Source of the DNA: Pyropia yezoensis
Taxonomy: Eukaryota > Rhodophyta > Bangiophyceae > Bangiales > Bangiaceae
Length of the DNA stretch: 64,000 bases
Assembly: GCA_009829735.1 (NCBI GenBank)
Contig: CM020618.1
Span: forward strand, 39,036,894 to 39,100,893
Reading direction: 5' to 3'
Below, in pieces: positions 21,455 through 31,243 of the stretch. The notes below the pieces were generated by a model that made no database searches, was not told the DNA's origin, and saw only the letters and a list, made by a program, of their open reading frames with translations. The position numbers were made by a program, and so were the translations under genes. Position 1 is the stretch's first letter. Each line of letters begins with the position of its first letter.

Positions 21455-21542
21455 GACCCCGCCGTTGTTGCGGGCGGCGGCGGGCCGTGAGCGGGGCCAG
21501 AGGCGGCCTCTGCGCCGGTCACCGCTGCCGCCGCTGCCGCCG

Positions 21543-23740
21543 CTACCGCCGCTGCTGCCGCCGCTGCTGCTGCGGCCGCCGCCGCCGCCACCGCCGCCGC
21601 GACGGACACTGGATGGCGGAAAAGGTGGCGATGGAAAAGAGGATGCGGTTGAACTCGGCCGGCTGAATCGTCGGGCTGACCCCCAGCAGCGCCGCCACCG
21701 TCCCCGTCACGGGCCGAGCCGCGGCGGACGTGCCGCTCACGTTTGCCGCCGCGTGCCTCCTCGTGTGCCACGCGGACAGGATGTCCTGGTCCGGCCCGTA
21801 CACTTCAATGCACCCCCCCCCATTGCTAAACTTTGGCCGTCCGTCAGTGCGGCTCGTCGCGGCCACGGTGATCGCGCCCGCCTCGGAGGCGGGCAAGTAG
21901 GCGCACGATTCGCCGCGGTTGTTGCCCGCCGCGGCCACGACCGGCACGCCCGCCGCGATGACCGCCCGGATGGCGGCGTTCAGCGACCGCGACACGGGCG
22001 TGCTGAGGCTCATGGACACCACCGCGGGGGTGCGGTTGCGGGCGGCCACGATGGCTAGGACCCACTCGAGCGCCCGGTTCACGCGCGACACGTAGCCCCG
22101 GTTGCGGCAGTCGAGCACCTTGACCGCGACGAGCGTGGCGCGCGTCGCGACGCCAAAGTGCGCGCCGCCGACAATACCCGCCACGTGCGAGCCGTGGCCG
22201 GTGCAGTCGTCCAGGGGTCCCACTGGGCGACCGCGTTGAGGCCGGCGACGACGCGGCCGGCGGGGAACTCGGCGTGGTCGCCACGCACCCCGGAATCGAG
22301 CACGTAGAAGGTGACGCCGCCGCCGCTGTCGCCGGCGGTGTAGGCGCCGTCGAGCGGCAGCGCCCGCTGGTCAATCCGGTCGAGGCCCCACGGGAGGGGC
22401 GTGGCGGTGGGTGGCGCCGCGACGGCGGTGGCGGCCAGCCGGTACGGGCCGGCGGCGCCGTCGACGCCGCCGACGAGCACCCAGTACGTGCCGCCGCGGG
22501 CGCCGCGGTAGTCCACCTGCGACTGCCCGTCGCAGGCGTCGTGGTTGGCCGCCACCGCGGGCAGTCGCGACGCCCGCGGGTCCGCCTCAAACAGCAGCAG
22601 GTACGTGTCAAACGCGGCCGCCGCCGCCGCGCGCGCGCGCTCCGCGGCGGTGCCGCCCGCCTGGTTGGACAAACACGTGGTGATGCGCACGTCCATCTCT
22701 GCCGCCGCGCCGCCGCCGCCGCTGCCGCCGCCCCCTCCCCCCACCGGCGGCAGCGTCAGCCGGTAGAGCACCTGCCCGGCGCCGCCCACCGGCTCGTCCC
22801 GCTCGTGCCGCGGCGCGCCGACTGTGGTTCCCCAGACGGGGCTACCGAGCACCAGTGCGGGGGGGGGGGGCGGCGGGTCCGCCTGACGCGAGGAGGAGGT
22901 CTCGGCGCGACGGTTGCGGGATGGCGGCGACTGGGAGGCGCCGTCGGCATGCCCACCGACACGGTCGCGCGGAGGGGGAGGGGGGGACGGCCATTGTTGC
23001 GGCGGTCGCAGAGGCGCCGTGGCCGCGGCCGTGGAGGTGGCCGCGGCAGCGGCGGTAGCGGCAGCGTCGGGGTGGGGTATCCTGTCCCCGCGACTGGAGC
23101 GGCCCGTCGCGGCTACAGCGGCGGCAGCGCCGCCGCAGGCAGCAGCCGCGCCGGCAGCGGCCGTGGCGGCGGCGGCGGCGGCGAACAGCATGGCCACGGC
23201 AATCGCCACGATGGCGGAGCCACCACAGCGGGCACGGCCATGGCAGCGCCAGCGGCGACGGCCACCGCCGCCGCCGCCGCCGCCACCACCACCACCGCCG
23301 CCGCCGCCGTCGACATCAGGGCCCACCGCCCGCCGCCCTCGCCATACGTGCCACCGTGGCAGCAGCGGCAGTGGCGGCAGCGGCGGCGGCGGCGGCTGTC
23401 TAACGACGGCCGACGCACGCTCGCCAGCCGCGACGGGCGCGTGCCCTCCCCGCCGTGGTGGTTGCGGTCGCGGTCGCCGTGGTGGGGCACGTGGGGGTGG
23501 TGGCGGCGGCGGCGGCGACGCACGTACCGCCGCAACGCCGCCGCGACCCCCCACCGCCGCCGCCGGCCGTCCGTCCCCCTCCCACCGCCCCCGTCGGCGA
23601 CGGGCCGTGCTCGGCGACCGCCGCCCCCCCTTCACCCCCCCCGCCGCCCTCCCCCTCGCGTGCGCAACACCACGCCCACCACGCCTACCCCATAAATCCA
23701 AACCGGCGCGCCGCCCCCCGACTGTCACGGACGTGCGCAC
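21543..23740 (-). pseudogene. subtilisin-like serine protease (S8) with N-terminal PPC-like domain, one frame change
   Basis: The catalytic triad of an S8 protease is visible in order. Asp is in FYVLDSGVRGDHAEF (about 22264-22310), His in CTGHGSHVAG (about 22170-22205), the oxyanion Asn in AAAGNNRGESC (about 21905-21940) and Ser in VSGTSAA (near 21726). Asp lies in one frame (22079-23740); His, Asn and Ser lie in another (21543-22223). The switch falls between QWDP and LDDCTGHG near 22210-22225, with almost no residues lost, so it is a one-base shift, a sequencing error or a pseudogene mark. Upstream, about 22420-22780 encodes a beta-rich pre-peptidase C-terminal-like (PPC) domain (VLYRLTLPP, MDVRITTCLSN, FDTYLLLFEAD, YWVLVGGVDG). 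A hydrophobic stretch near 23140-23205 could be a signal or anchor. The start is unresolved; the far 5' codon of the frame is GTG. Confidence 0.7.
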
Positions 23741-24044
23741 CCCCGTTCCGCCCCGCGAGGTCCGCCGCCACCGCCACCGCCGCCGCCGTCGCCGCCACCG
23801 CCGCCGCCGCCGCCGCCGGTGCAGCCACCGCTACCGTCGTCAAGGGCGGCCCGGCAGGCCGCGACGGCGGCCACAGCCGCCACCTCACCCCGCGCCGGGG
23901 TCCGCCAACGCCGACGCGGGCGCGGCCGCCACCCGCCGCCTACCCCCCCCCACCCCTCCCTCCTTCACCCGCCCGCCCGCCCGCCCGCCCGCCCACTCGA
24001 CCGGCCGCGTCCGCCGACGCCGCCGCTACGCCCCCCCCCCCCCC

Positions 24045-24420
24045 GGGACCGTCGCGTTGGACGCCCACCACCAGCGGCGGCTGCGCCGCCGCCGCCGCCC
24101 CCTCCCCCCCGGCGGCCGCCGCCGCCGCCTCCGCGGCGGCCGTGTACGCTGGGGGCAGGAACGACACCCAGCTGGCACACAGGTCGAGCACATCCGGCAG
24201 CCGCCCGTCCGGGCGGTGCGCGGTCAGGCGCGCAAAGTACGCCGCCTGCGCGGCGACCGCCGGCGCGTCGAGGTGGTAGAAAGACCGGGGGAAGGCGTAA
24301 AGGGCCGCGTCGGGCGCCTCGTCGACGCGCGCCCAGTCAGCGTCGGCGTAAGGGAAGGCCGCCGGCCACGCCGCGTCGGCCTGCACCGCCGCCGTCGCGG
24401 CGCGGCCGAGGCCCGACGGC
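24045..24420 (-). pseudogene. methyltransferase-like fragment (SAM-binding motif I region)
   Basis: Within a long minus-strand frame (23940-24983), the part encoding ALYAFPRSFYHLDAPAV and then LPDVLDLCASWVSFLPP matches the start of a family of class I methyltransferase-like proteins of plastids and bacteria. There, FV.HID precedes VLDLMSSWVSHLP and then VVG. Here VVGVQ is followed directly by Gly-rich low complexity (about 24045 downward), and the remaining SAM-binding strands are not seen in any frame. The gene is therefore truncated, or continues after an intron I cannot place. The N-terminus is also unresolved. It lies just upstream of the protease on the same strand. Confidence 0.45.
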
Positions 24421-25204
24421 CTCCGCGGCAGGCGCGGCAGGCGCGCCAGGGGGCCCCCACCCCCGCCGGCGGCGTCGCCGCCGCCACCACCGGCCGCCGC
24501 CGCCCCCCACCCCGCCGGCACACCGCCCGCACCCACACCCGCCGCACCTGCCACCGCCGCTGCGCGCCGCCGCCGCCGCTGTCGCTGCCGAACGAGGCCA
24601 CCGTCGCCATGGCCGCCACCCGGGCACCGAACCGTCACACACGGCGGCAGGCAGGCGCCAAAAAAACACGTGCGCGGTGTCCCAACCGAGACGCGCGGGC
24701 CGCCGGGAGGGGGAGCGGCACCGGCCAGCCTGTTGGGATGCGGCCAGCAATGGGGCGGGGGGGGGGGGGGCGCCCGGGCCACTCCCGCCGCGCGCCGCGG
24801 CGGCCGTTCATGGGCGTTCCACGAGCGGGCCATCCGACGGCGGGCGCCAACACCCGCGCGGGCGAAGCTGTAGCGTGATGGCCGTCCTGCGGCCCCCGTC
24901 CGCCCCGCGTTGCCACCGCCCGGGGATAAAGGGCTACCAGAAGGAACGGGCCAGGGAGTCCCACACACGCTTGCCCACCTCAACGGCCAGAGGTAGGGGG
25001 AAGAAGGCTAAAGCCCAAGGGGAAGGAGGACCCAAAGCAACGTTGTTTTACAAGAAGGATCTCGCGTGGCCCGCGGGCCAAGCCCCTAAGAGCTCTCCCA
25101 ACCACTCCCCGAGGGGCCACCAGGGCGCCCCCTCTCAGGGGCGCCTCCAGCGGGCCAAGTGCCAGCCTGCACCTGCCCCGCCGGGGCACCCCACACCACG
25201 CTAA

Positions 25205-25697
25205 AATCCCTCCACTCAGAATGCGAGCGAAAAACCCTCACACAGATGCAATCCGCCCAAAAACCCAATGGGAAAAAAGGGACGGAACGCACGTAACCAG
25301 TAGGAAACCCGGGGGGAAGATGCGCCAGTAACGTGACATTTAATTCCGTGTGGGCTAGACTAGCACCCCCAAAGCTGCTAGTTGAACGGCTAAGCCGTCC
25401 CCACTGGAGAGAGAGAGAAGTAAAGGTACAGTGCACAAGCAGAGACGGCCATGACGGGCGGCCCGCGCCTGGAAGCGCGGAGTGGCGGCGGAAGGAACAG
25501 GTCAACGGCGGCGTTGGCTGCCCCAGTTGACGTTGCTCGCGTCCGCCGGCCCAGCTCAGAGGCGGTTGAGCACGCGCCCGGTAAGGGGCGCCGCGAAGAA
25601 GGCCTGTCGAGGGATGCTTGATAAGAAGACAATGGCGCTTGACCCCCGGGATGCCGTGGCAGCAGATGATGCCCTTGGGTGGGAAGGGAGGGAGCGG
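25205..25697. other. left flank of the tandem array
   Basis: Less GC-rich than its surroundings and not part of the 4,959-bp unit, apart from the 43-bp match at 25292-25334. The array begins at about 25698 after a short shared AGCG. No gene is seen. Confidence 0.5.
25292..25334 (+). repeat. diverged copy of the array unit's 3' end
   Basis: 43 bases (containing TAACCAGTAGGAA and GGGGGGAAGATGCGCCA) match 26249-26291 at all but four or five positions. The copy lies outside the tandem array, about 957 bases to its left. It is either the outer terminal repeat of the element or a trace of an older relative. Confidence 0.6.
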
Positions 25698-26284
25698 GAG
25701 AAGATACGGACGCTGCCGACCCAGCCGGTCGGCGGCGGACGCTCGCCCCCCGCCGCTTATCTTGCGGCGGGGGGGGGGCTCGCGCACCGCAGCCCCCCGC
25801 CCCCACGGGAGCCGGTGGGCGCAGGCCAGACGGAGCGGAGCCGGCACAGCCGGCGCAGCTGCAGGCGCGGGCGCGCCGCGCCGCGGCCGCCGACCGACAG
25901 GAGAGGCGGCAAACACAGCCGCCCGTGGGCGGCCGCGCAAGAGCAGACAGTGCGGGAGAGGGGGCGCGTAGCCTCCGCCGTGCGCGGCACGATGCAGCCG
26001 CCGGGGAGGCTCCCCGGCGGTGAGTGGGCGCCTCCGCCGCAGCGGTGCCCGCCAAACGCACGGACAGGGAGAGGGAGAGAGGGCGGTCGTGGCACAGCGT
26101 CGGGCGACCGACAGAGGATGGCACCCGCCGGGGTGCCGCAGCGGCTGCGACCGCTCTCCCACCTTGGGCAGCACGTCGCGCCCCCCGCGGCGCAGCGGCC
26201 GCAAATAATTCGGCAGGCCGGTTACCGGAAGAATCAAAGACTCATAGACATAACCAGTAGGAAGCCCGGGGGGAAGATGCGCCA
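25698..26284. repeat. unit spacer / terminal-repeat region, copy 1
   Basis: Non-coding GC-rich block repeated at 30657-31243, 35616-36202 and 40575-41161. It contains inverted-repeat-rich sequence (for example CCCCCGCCGC...GCGGCGGGGG near 25745) and ends in the conserved AACCAGTAGGAAGCCC segment next to the recombinase stop. By analogy to PAT-like elements it should contain the split repeats and the recombination junction. Confidence 0.6.
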
Positions 26285-27430
26285 TTAAAGTCGGAGAACG
26301 CGATGCGCAAAGCGGCCGAGTACCTCCCAGGCCTCTGGCGTGGCACGCCAGCGCGTCTTGACGTAGCAGCGGAGCGTAGTCTCGACATATGCGTGCCCCA
26401 TCATCTCCGCGATCATCGGCAGCGGGAGGCCGATGGCGTACGCCTCGGTGCCCGCGCCGCTGCGGAGAGAGTGCCCCTGGTACTTGCCGCCGAGGGGCGC
26501 CGCCAGCGGCAGCAGTTCCAGCATGCGACGCAGCCAAGAGTTGGTGACGCGTGCGGCTAACCAGAAGCGGCGGGTTGGGGCGGGGAGGCTTGGGTCGGCG
26601 AAGAGCATTGCCTTGGGGTGGCGGTTGCCGGCGTCGTGGCGCGCGACGGTGAGCCGCAGAAGCAGCGAGACCTTGTCCGGCTTTGCTGGGTCACAGTCCA
26701 GCGGGACGGTAAACGCCAGGCGCTCCCGGCCGGTGCGCAGCGCCATCTTGAAGTCCACCACTTGAAGCTCCATGCCGTGCGGCGTGAAGGCGACGTCGCA
26801 GCGGCGCATACATGCCGCGGCGCCGGGACAGTTGAATAGCACGTACCCGAGCAGCAGGCCAGCGCATTGGAGGCTCAGGTAGCAGTTGGGCGTGGCCAAG
26901 CTGAGGTCGCACACCCGCAGAATGTAGGAGGCCGGTAGTGGCATCCGCTGCAGCTGCAACTCGCCGCCCGCGCGCTCCATGGCGTGCGCTCGGAACCCAA
27001 AGACGGCCAGCTGCACCAGCTTGGCCTTCGCAGGGTCATCGTGGCCGGCCAGGCGGTGCAAGGACGCCACGACGGACAGGTACTTGGCGAGCGACGGTGG
27101 CGCTAAGGCGCCCCGCTCCAGCTCGTACAACACATAGCCGATGACCGTGGGGACCGAGGCGGGAAGGGGGTCACGGTTGTGCTGCGCGCAGTAGGTAAAG
27201 AACGCCCTGCACTTGGCCATGTAGGTGCGCTGGGTGTTGGGGCGGTAACCTTTGAGTAGCAGCTGCGTGGCCGCTTCCGGATTGTGCAGGTTTGCGACGA
27301 CCGGCTGCACGACCTTGCGTGTTAGTACGTCCCAGCGTTGGGCGTCATTGCGTAGCGCGGGGTTCCCACGAAGCGGAATGCCACAGTCCGCCAAAAAGGC
27401 CGCCGAGCCGGCGACGACCTGGAACCGTGG
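26285..27430 (-). CDS. tyrosine recombinase, unit 1
   Basis: This is the C-terminal part of a very long open frame (26285-30409) whose upstream part is only the shadow of the other ORFs. The recombinase has an N-terminal DNA-binding part (YRPNTQRTYMAKCRAFFTYC). Its catalytic core has the box GHSLRSGAGTEAYA, then EMMGHAYVETTLRCYVKTRW with the nucleophilic Tyr. The Arg-His-x-x-Arg...Tyr pattern of phage-integrase-type recombinases is visible. It would integrate the circular DNA copy. The start is not fixed; family members are known to be reached by splicing or read-through. Confidence 0.85.
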   Translation of the reverse strand, partial: PRFQVVAGSAAFLADCGIPLRGNPALRNDAQRWDVLTRKVVQPVVANLHNPEAATQLLLKGYRPNTQRTYMAKCRAFFTYCAQHNRDPLPASVPTVIGYVLYELERGALAPPSLAKYLSVVASLHRLAGHDDPAKAKLVQLAVFGFRAHAMERAGGELQLQRMPLPASYILRVCDLSLATPNCYLSLQCAGLLLGYVLFNCPGAAACMRRCDVAFTPHGMELQVVDFKMALRTGRERLAFTVPLDCDPAKPDKVSLLLRLTVARHDAGNRHPKAMLFADPSLPAPTRRFWLAARVTNSWLRRMLELLPLAAPLGGKYQGHSLRSGAGTEAYAIGLPLPMIAEMMGHAYVETTLRCYVKTRWRATPEAWEVLGRFAHRVLRL

Positions 27431-28278
27431 ATGTAGACGCCGTCCGTAATTGGTAGGCGCCGCCATTCGCTGCAGTTGTCGACCGCTCGCTGCCACCAAG
27501 GCTGGGCGCGCCACTCGGGAGCCACCAGGGTGACCGTCGCGCCGGTTGCCACAATCTTGTGGACGACCGGCCCAACAAGTTGGAAGGGTGGGTTGGCCCA
27601 GGCGTTCTCGCCGACCCAATCTTGGTCGAGCGCGTTTGTAGCCAGGGCGCCGGGGCATAGCCACCTTGAGTAGAAGCGCGGCGTCCGGGCGTTGTCGGTA
27701 GACGTAAAGAGGTCGACCGTGTGTGGCCCGTACAACGCGTCCAGGCGGCGGAAGGCGGACGGCTGCAGGGTCCAGTCCGTGCTGTCGTGCTCGCGCGAGA
27801 GCCGGTCCGCCCAAGCGTTGAGGACGGAAGAGACGTGTTTGACCTGCAGCACGATGCCCATCTCTTGGCACAGCTCGTGCAGGTCGCGCATCTCTGCCAT
27901 CAGCATCGGAGAGCGGGACGATGCTGCTCGGATGACATGCAGCGCCACCATAGAGTCTGTGCGCAATCGCAGGGTGGTGCCAGCTGGTATCAGGTGTCGG
28001 AAAGACTTGAGGGCGCGCGTGACCGCGCCCAGCTCCAGACAGTTGATGTGCAGGCCGTTCCGGTCGATCCCATGGTAGCCGCGGGCCTCGACCCCCAGGT
28101 CTAGGACTGCTCCCCAGCCAACGCCGCTGGCGTCCGTGTCCAGGAGCATCGTCGCAGCTCCGGGCCACAGAGGGCGGCCGGTGGCGGCGTGCGACTGAAG
28201 GTCCGTCCACCAGCGCAGGTCTCGTAAGGCCAGGTGGCCTAAGCGGGCGTGACCGGAGCGGGGGTGGCGGCGCTGCAA
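27322..28278 (-). CDS. RNase H and C-terminal polymerase region, unit 1
   Basis: RNase H motifs LLDTDASGVGWGA, INCLELGAV, LRLRTDSMVALHVI and VLNAWADRLSRE are in order. The DIRS-type tail follows, with VDLFTSTDNARTPRFYS, WANPPFQLV and LVAPEWRAQPWW. It would degrade the RNA strand of the hybrid. It overlaps the recombinase in a different frame at its 3' end. Confidence 0.85.
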   Translation of the reverse strand: MQRRHPRSGHARLGHLALRDLRWWTDLQSHAATGRPLWPGAATMLLDTDASGVGWGAVLDLGVEARGYHGIDRNGLHINCLELGAVTRALKSFRHLIPAGTTLRLRTDSMVALHVIRAASSRSPMLMAEMRDLHELCQEMGIVLQVKHVSSVLNAWADRLSREHDSTDWTLQPSAFRRLDALYGPHTVDLFTSTDNARTPRFYSRWLCPGALATNALDQDWVGENAWANPPFQLVGPVVHKIVATGATVTLVAPEWRAQPWWQRAVDNCSEWRRLPITDGVYIHGSRSSPARRPFWRTVAFRFVGTPRYAMTPNAGTY

Positions 28279-28413
28279 GGCGATGTAAAGACTGCGGAGG
28301 TGGTATCGTGCGGTTGGGACCGACAGGGAGGTAGAGACGGCGGCTCCGCAAAATCGACGGAGTGCCGCGAAGCTGACCCACCGTCGGTTGGCCGTTCCTT
28401 GACGCGACAGGGC

Positions 28414-29259
28414 CTACGCGGCCGCGACCAGCTTGTCCACCCTGTCGGGAGGCAGTAAAAAGCTTGCGAGGCGCGTGTCGACCAGGTGCCCAAGGAGGCG
28501 CACCTGGGTCGGGCCATCTCGCACGCCGTTGGTCGGGTGGATGCGCAGGCCTAGCTCGCCAAACAGCTGTTCGACCATCTTGTATGCCGCCACTGCCTGC
28601 TCGCGCGTCGCCGGGCGCCCCACTGGGGCGGGCGGCGCGCCGCCAAAGTCGTCCACGTACGCCATCATGCGGAAGCCCTCGGCTCGGAGGTGGGCGACGA
28701 CGGGGCGCATCACCTTGGTCCAGATGAGGCACGCTGGGGCGAGCCCGAAGGGCATGGTGACCGGAACGAACCAGCGGCCAAGACACCGGAACGCGAGGAG
28801 CTTCCGGTCCTCGGGGCGCAAGACCAGGTGGTGGTACGCGTCTTTCACGTCCCACGTGAGAAGCGCGTCGTTGGGGCGGAGCGTCTGTGCGAGCTCGGGC
28901 AAGGTCTCGTACTTGCAACTGGCCACGTTGATGAAGGCATTCTGGTGCTTGTAGTCCAGCACCGCGCGGGGCTTGTTGGCCGTGTGGGCGACGAAGGCCG
29001 AGCTCACACAGACCAGCTCGCTGATCTCGTCCGGTTCGGTCAGCTCCAGGATGTACTTGTTGTCGAGCTCCCGCTGTATCTCGCCCGTGAGGAACGTGCG
29101 GTCGTCGGGCGTCAGCTGGTACTCGACGGAGACGAACGGGAAGGGCGTGGACGTCCACTCGATCTTGACCCCATTCTCGATCGTGTCCGCGACCCATGGG
29201 GAGACGCCCATTCGCAGCCAACGCGGAAGGGCGGCCCTCAGAGCCTCGTACACTGGCAC
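28414..29259 (-). CDS. reverse transcriptase, unit 1
   Basis: Contains PRAVLDYKHQNAFI (template strand contact), LTWDVKDAYHHLVL with the first catalytic Asp, the VTMPFGLAPA box, and MMAYVDDFGG with the catalytic Asp pair. GLRIHPTNG and LLGHLVDT follow, as expected for the palm and thumb. The codon at 29259 is GTG and the frame is open upstream, so the true N-terminus lies further 5'. Confidence 0.88.
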   Translation of the reverse strand: MPVYEALRAALPRWLRMGVSPWVADTIENGVKIEWTSTPFPFVSVEYQLTPDDRTFLTGEIQRELDNKYILELTEPDEISELVCVSSAFVAHTANKPRAVLDYKHQNAFINVASCKYETLPELAQTLRPNDALLTWDVKDAYHHLVLRPEDRKLLAFRCLGRWFVPVTMPFGLAPACLIWTKVMRPVVAHLRAEGFRMMAYVDDFGGAPPAPVGRPATREQAVAAYKMVEQLFGELGLRIHPTNGVRDGPTQVRLLGHLVDTRLASFLLPPDRVDKLVAAA

Positions 29260-29384
29260 TACCGCTGGTGGGCTGGGCCGTGGCAGCCGCGGTTTGTGCT
29301 TGCGGCGGCGTGTTCCGCCGCTCTTGCTCTCTGGGCCTGGAACCGCGGCGGGGGAGACGCTGCCCCGACGCGGCTGCTCGAAAC

Positions 29385-30569
29385 TTAGGCGCGGCCGCCG
29401 CCGCGGCCGCGGCCGCTGCCGCCACCACCGCGGCCGCCCCGTGCGCCACCGGCGACACGCCCGCCGCCACCACCGCGGCCGGCACGGGCGGGGGAACGCG
29501 CGCGGGAGCCTTGGGTAGGGGCGGCGGCACGGTTGGCCCGTTGCGGGTAGGAGAAACCGCGCTCTGCGGCTCCGACCTTGGCAGAGGCAGTAGTCTCGGC
29601 CCGCGCGACGCGGGAGAGGAAGCGGCGCGCTCCGTCGCCGCGGAGCGAGTTGCGCAGGACGGCGTCAGCGTGGGAGAACGCGTTCGCGAGGTTGGGCTCA
29701 GACTGCCGCAGCGCGAGGTAGTCGTAGCGCGAGACGCCGAGAGCGTAGATGCGTCGAGTCGTGCCGACGATGTACTCGAGCTGCTCCTCGAGGAGGGCGA
29801 CGGTGGGACCGTCGGTGTGCTGGGCCGCGAGCGCGTCGTTGAAGAGCTGCTCGGTCCAAGCGAGGCTGCAGTACCACTGGCGTGCCTCGAGCTCGTCGCG
29901 GCTGCCGACGGAGAAGGTCGCCGTGTGAACGGGGTCGGCAGGGGTGAAGGGCATGGGCATGCCGTCGGACCGGAGGACGGACCGGGGGATGTCAAAGCCC
30001 TGGAGCCAGTCGGTAGGCGTGTAGGAGCGGTAGAAGTCGAAGCCGTCGTCGTACGCGGCGACCTCGTCGAGCCCGCTGCATGACGCGCGGCCGCTGCCGC
30101 GCCGCGCCCGACCGTTACCAGGCTGCCCCCCCCACGCGTCGTCGTCGTTGGACGCGGCGCCGTCGTCGTCGTGGCGCGCGTAGTCGCCGACCGCGTCGCC
30201 ACCGAGGGGCGCGTCGCCAAGGACCGCCGCGCGAGGGGGGCCGCCCCCGCCGACGGCGGCGGGGGCGGAGACGCCGGCGGCAAGCGGGCCGTCGGCGTCT
30301 GCGGCGACCGACGAGGCTGGGACGCCGTCAACCGCCGCGCCGCCTCCACCGCCAGCGCCAACTGGCGCTCCGCCACTGCCGACCGCGTCATGCGGGGGGG
30401 CGGCGGCATCTCGGGCGGTGAGGTCGGCCCGCGCCGCCGACAGGTCCGTCCGCGTCTGCGTCAGGTCCGCCTCGGCCTCAGCCAGACGGGCGCGCAGTGC
30501 GGCCAGCTCTGTCGCCGGGGTGGCAGCCGCCTCTAGGGAGGGAGAGGCAGTCGCGGAGCCACCTGCCAT
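29385..30569 (-). CDS. gag-like ORF1 with coiled coil and RG-rich tail, unit 1
   Basis: 394 residues from an ATG at 30569. The N-terminal heptad-like LAALRARLAEAEADLTQTRT region predicts a coiled coil (about residues 22-55), followed by a Gly/Ala-rich linker. A conserved-looking helical core (about 165-345) contains FDFYRSYTPTDWLQGFDIP and WYCSLAWTEQLFNDALAAQ. A C-terminal RGG-rich tail of about 30 residues is typical of RNA binding. Oligomerisation plus RNA binding is what a gag-like protein would need; function is inferred. Confidence 0.65.
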   Translation of the reverse strand: MAGGSATASPSLEAAATPATELAALRARLAEAEADLTQTRTDLSAARADLTARDAAAPPHDAVGSGGAPVGAGGGGGAAVDGVPASSVAADADGPLAAGVSAPAAVGGGGPPRAAVLGDAPLGGDAVGDYARHDDDGAASNDDDAWGGQPGNGRARRGSGRASCSGLDEVAAYDDGFDFYRSYTPTDWLQGFDIPRSVLRSDGMPMPFTPADPVHTATFSVGSRDELEARQWYCSLAWTEQLFNDALAAQHTDGPTVALLEEQLEYIVGTTRRIYALGVSRYDYLALRQSEPNLANAFSHADAVLRNSLRGDGARRFLSRVARAETTASAKVGAAERGFSYPQRANRAAAPTQGSRARSPARAGRGGGGGRVAGGARGGRGGGGSGRGRGGGRA

Positions 30570-31243
30570 CGTACACCACCGCGGGCGGGGTGGAGCGTGT
30601 CACGGAGCCACAGGCAAAGGCCTGGGAGGGGGGAGTTTCTTCGAGCGCGGCAGCGCGAGAAGATACGGACGCTGCCGACCCAGCCGGTCGGCGGCGGACG
30701 CTCGCCCCCCGCCGCTTATCTTGCGGCGGGGGGGGGGCTCGCGCACCGCAGCCCCCCGCCCCCACGGGAGCCGGTGGGCGCAGGCCAGACGGAGCGGAGC
30801 CGGCACAGCCGGCGCAGCTGCAGGCGCGGGCGCGCCGCGCCGCGGCCGCCGACCGACAGGAGAGGCGGCAAACACAGCCGCCCGTGGGCGGCCGCGCAAG
30901 AGCAGACAGTGCGGGAGAGGGGGCGCGTAGCCTCCGCCGTGCGCGGCACGATGCAGCCGCCGGGGAGGCTCCCCGGCGGTGAGTGGGCGCCTCCGCCGCA
31001 GCGGCGCCCGCCAAACGCACGGACAGGGAGAGGGAGAGAGGGCGGTCGTGGCACAGCGTCGGGCGACCGACAGAGGATGGCACCCGCCGGGGTGCCGCAG
31101 CGGCTGCGACCGCTCTCCCACCTTGGGCAGCACGCCGCGCCCCCCGCGGCGCAGCGGCCGCAAATAATTCGGCAGGCCGGTTACCGGAAGAATCAAAGAC
31201 TCATAGACATAACCAGTAGGAAGCCCGGGGGGAAGATGCGCCA

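Larger units (their letters stand above)
25698..30656 (-). mobile_element. array unit 1 (DIRS-like)
   Basis: Parts: spacer 25698-26284, tyrosine recombinase about 26285-27430, RNase H ORF 27322-28278, reverse transcriptase ORF 28414-29259 (open further upstream), gag-like ORF 29385-30569, short leader to 30656. Overlap of the recombinase with the RNase H ORF in another frame is normal for the DIRS order. Confidence 0.85.

Noticed and set aside
26285-30409. 1,374-codon minus-strand frame in each array unit
   Set aside because: Only its last third (the tyrosine recombinase) is coding; the rest is the shadow of the gag-like, RT and RNase H ORFs in other frames.
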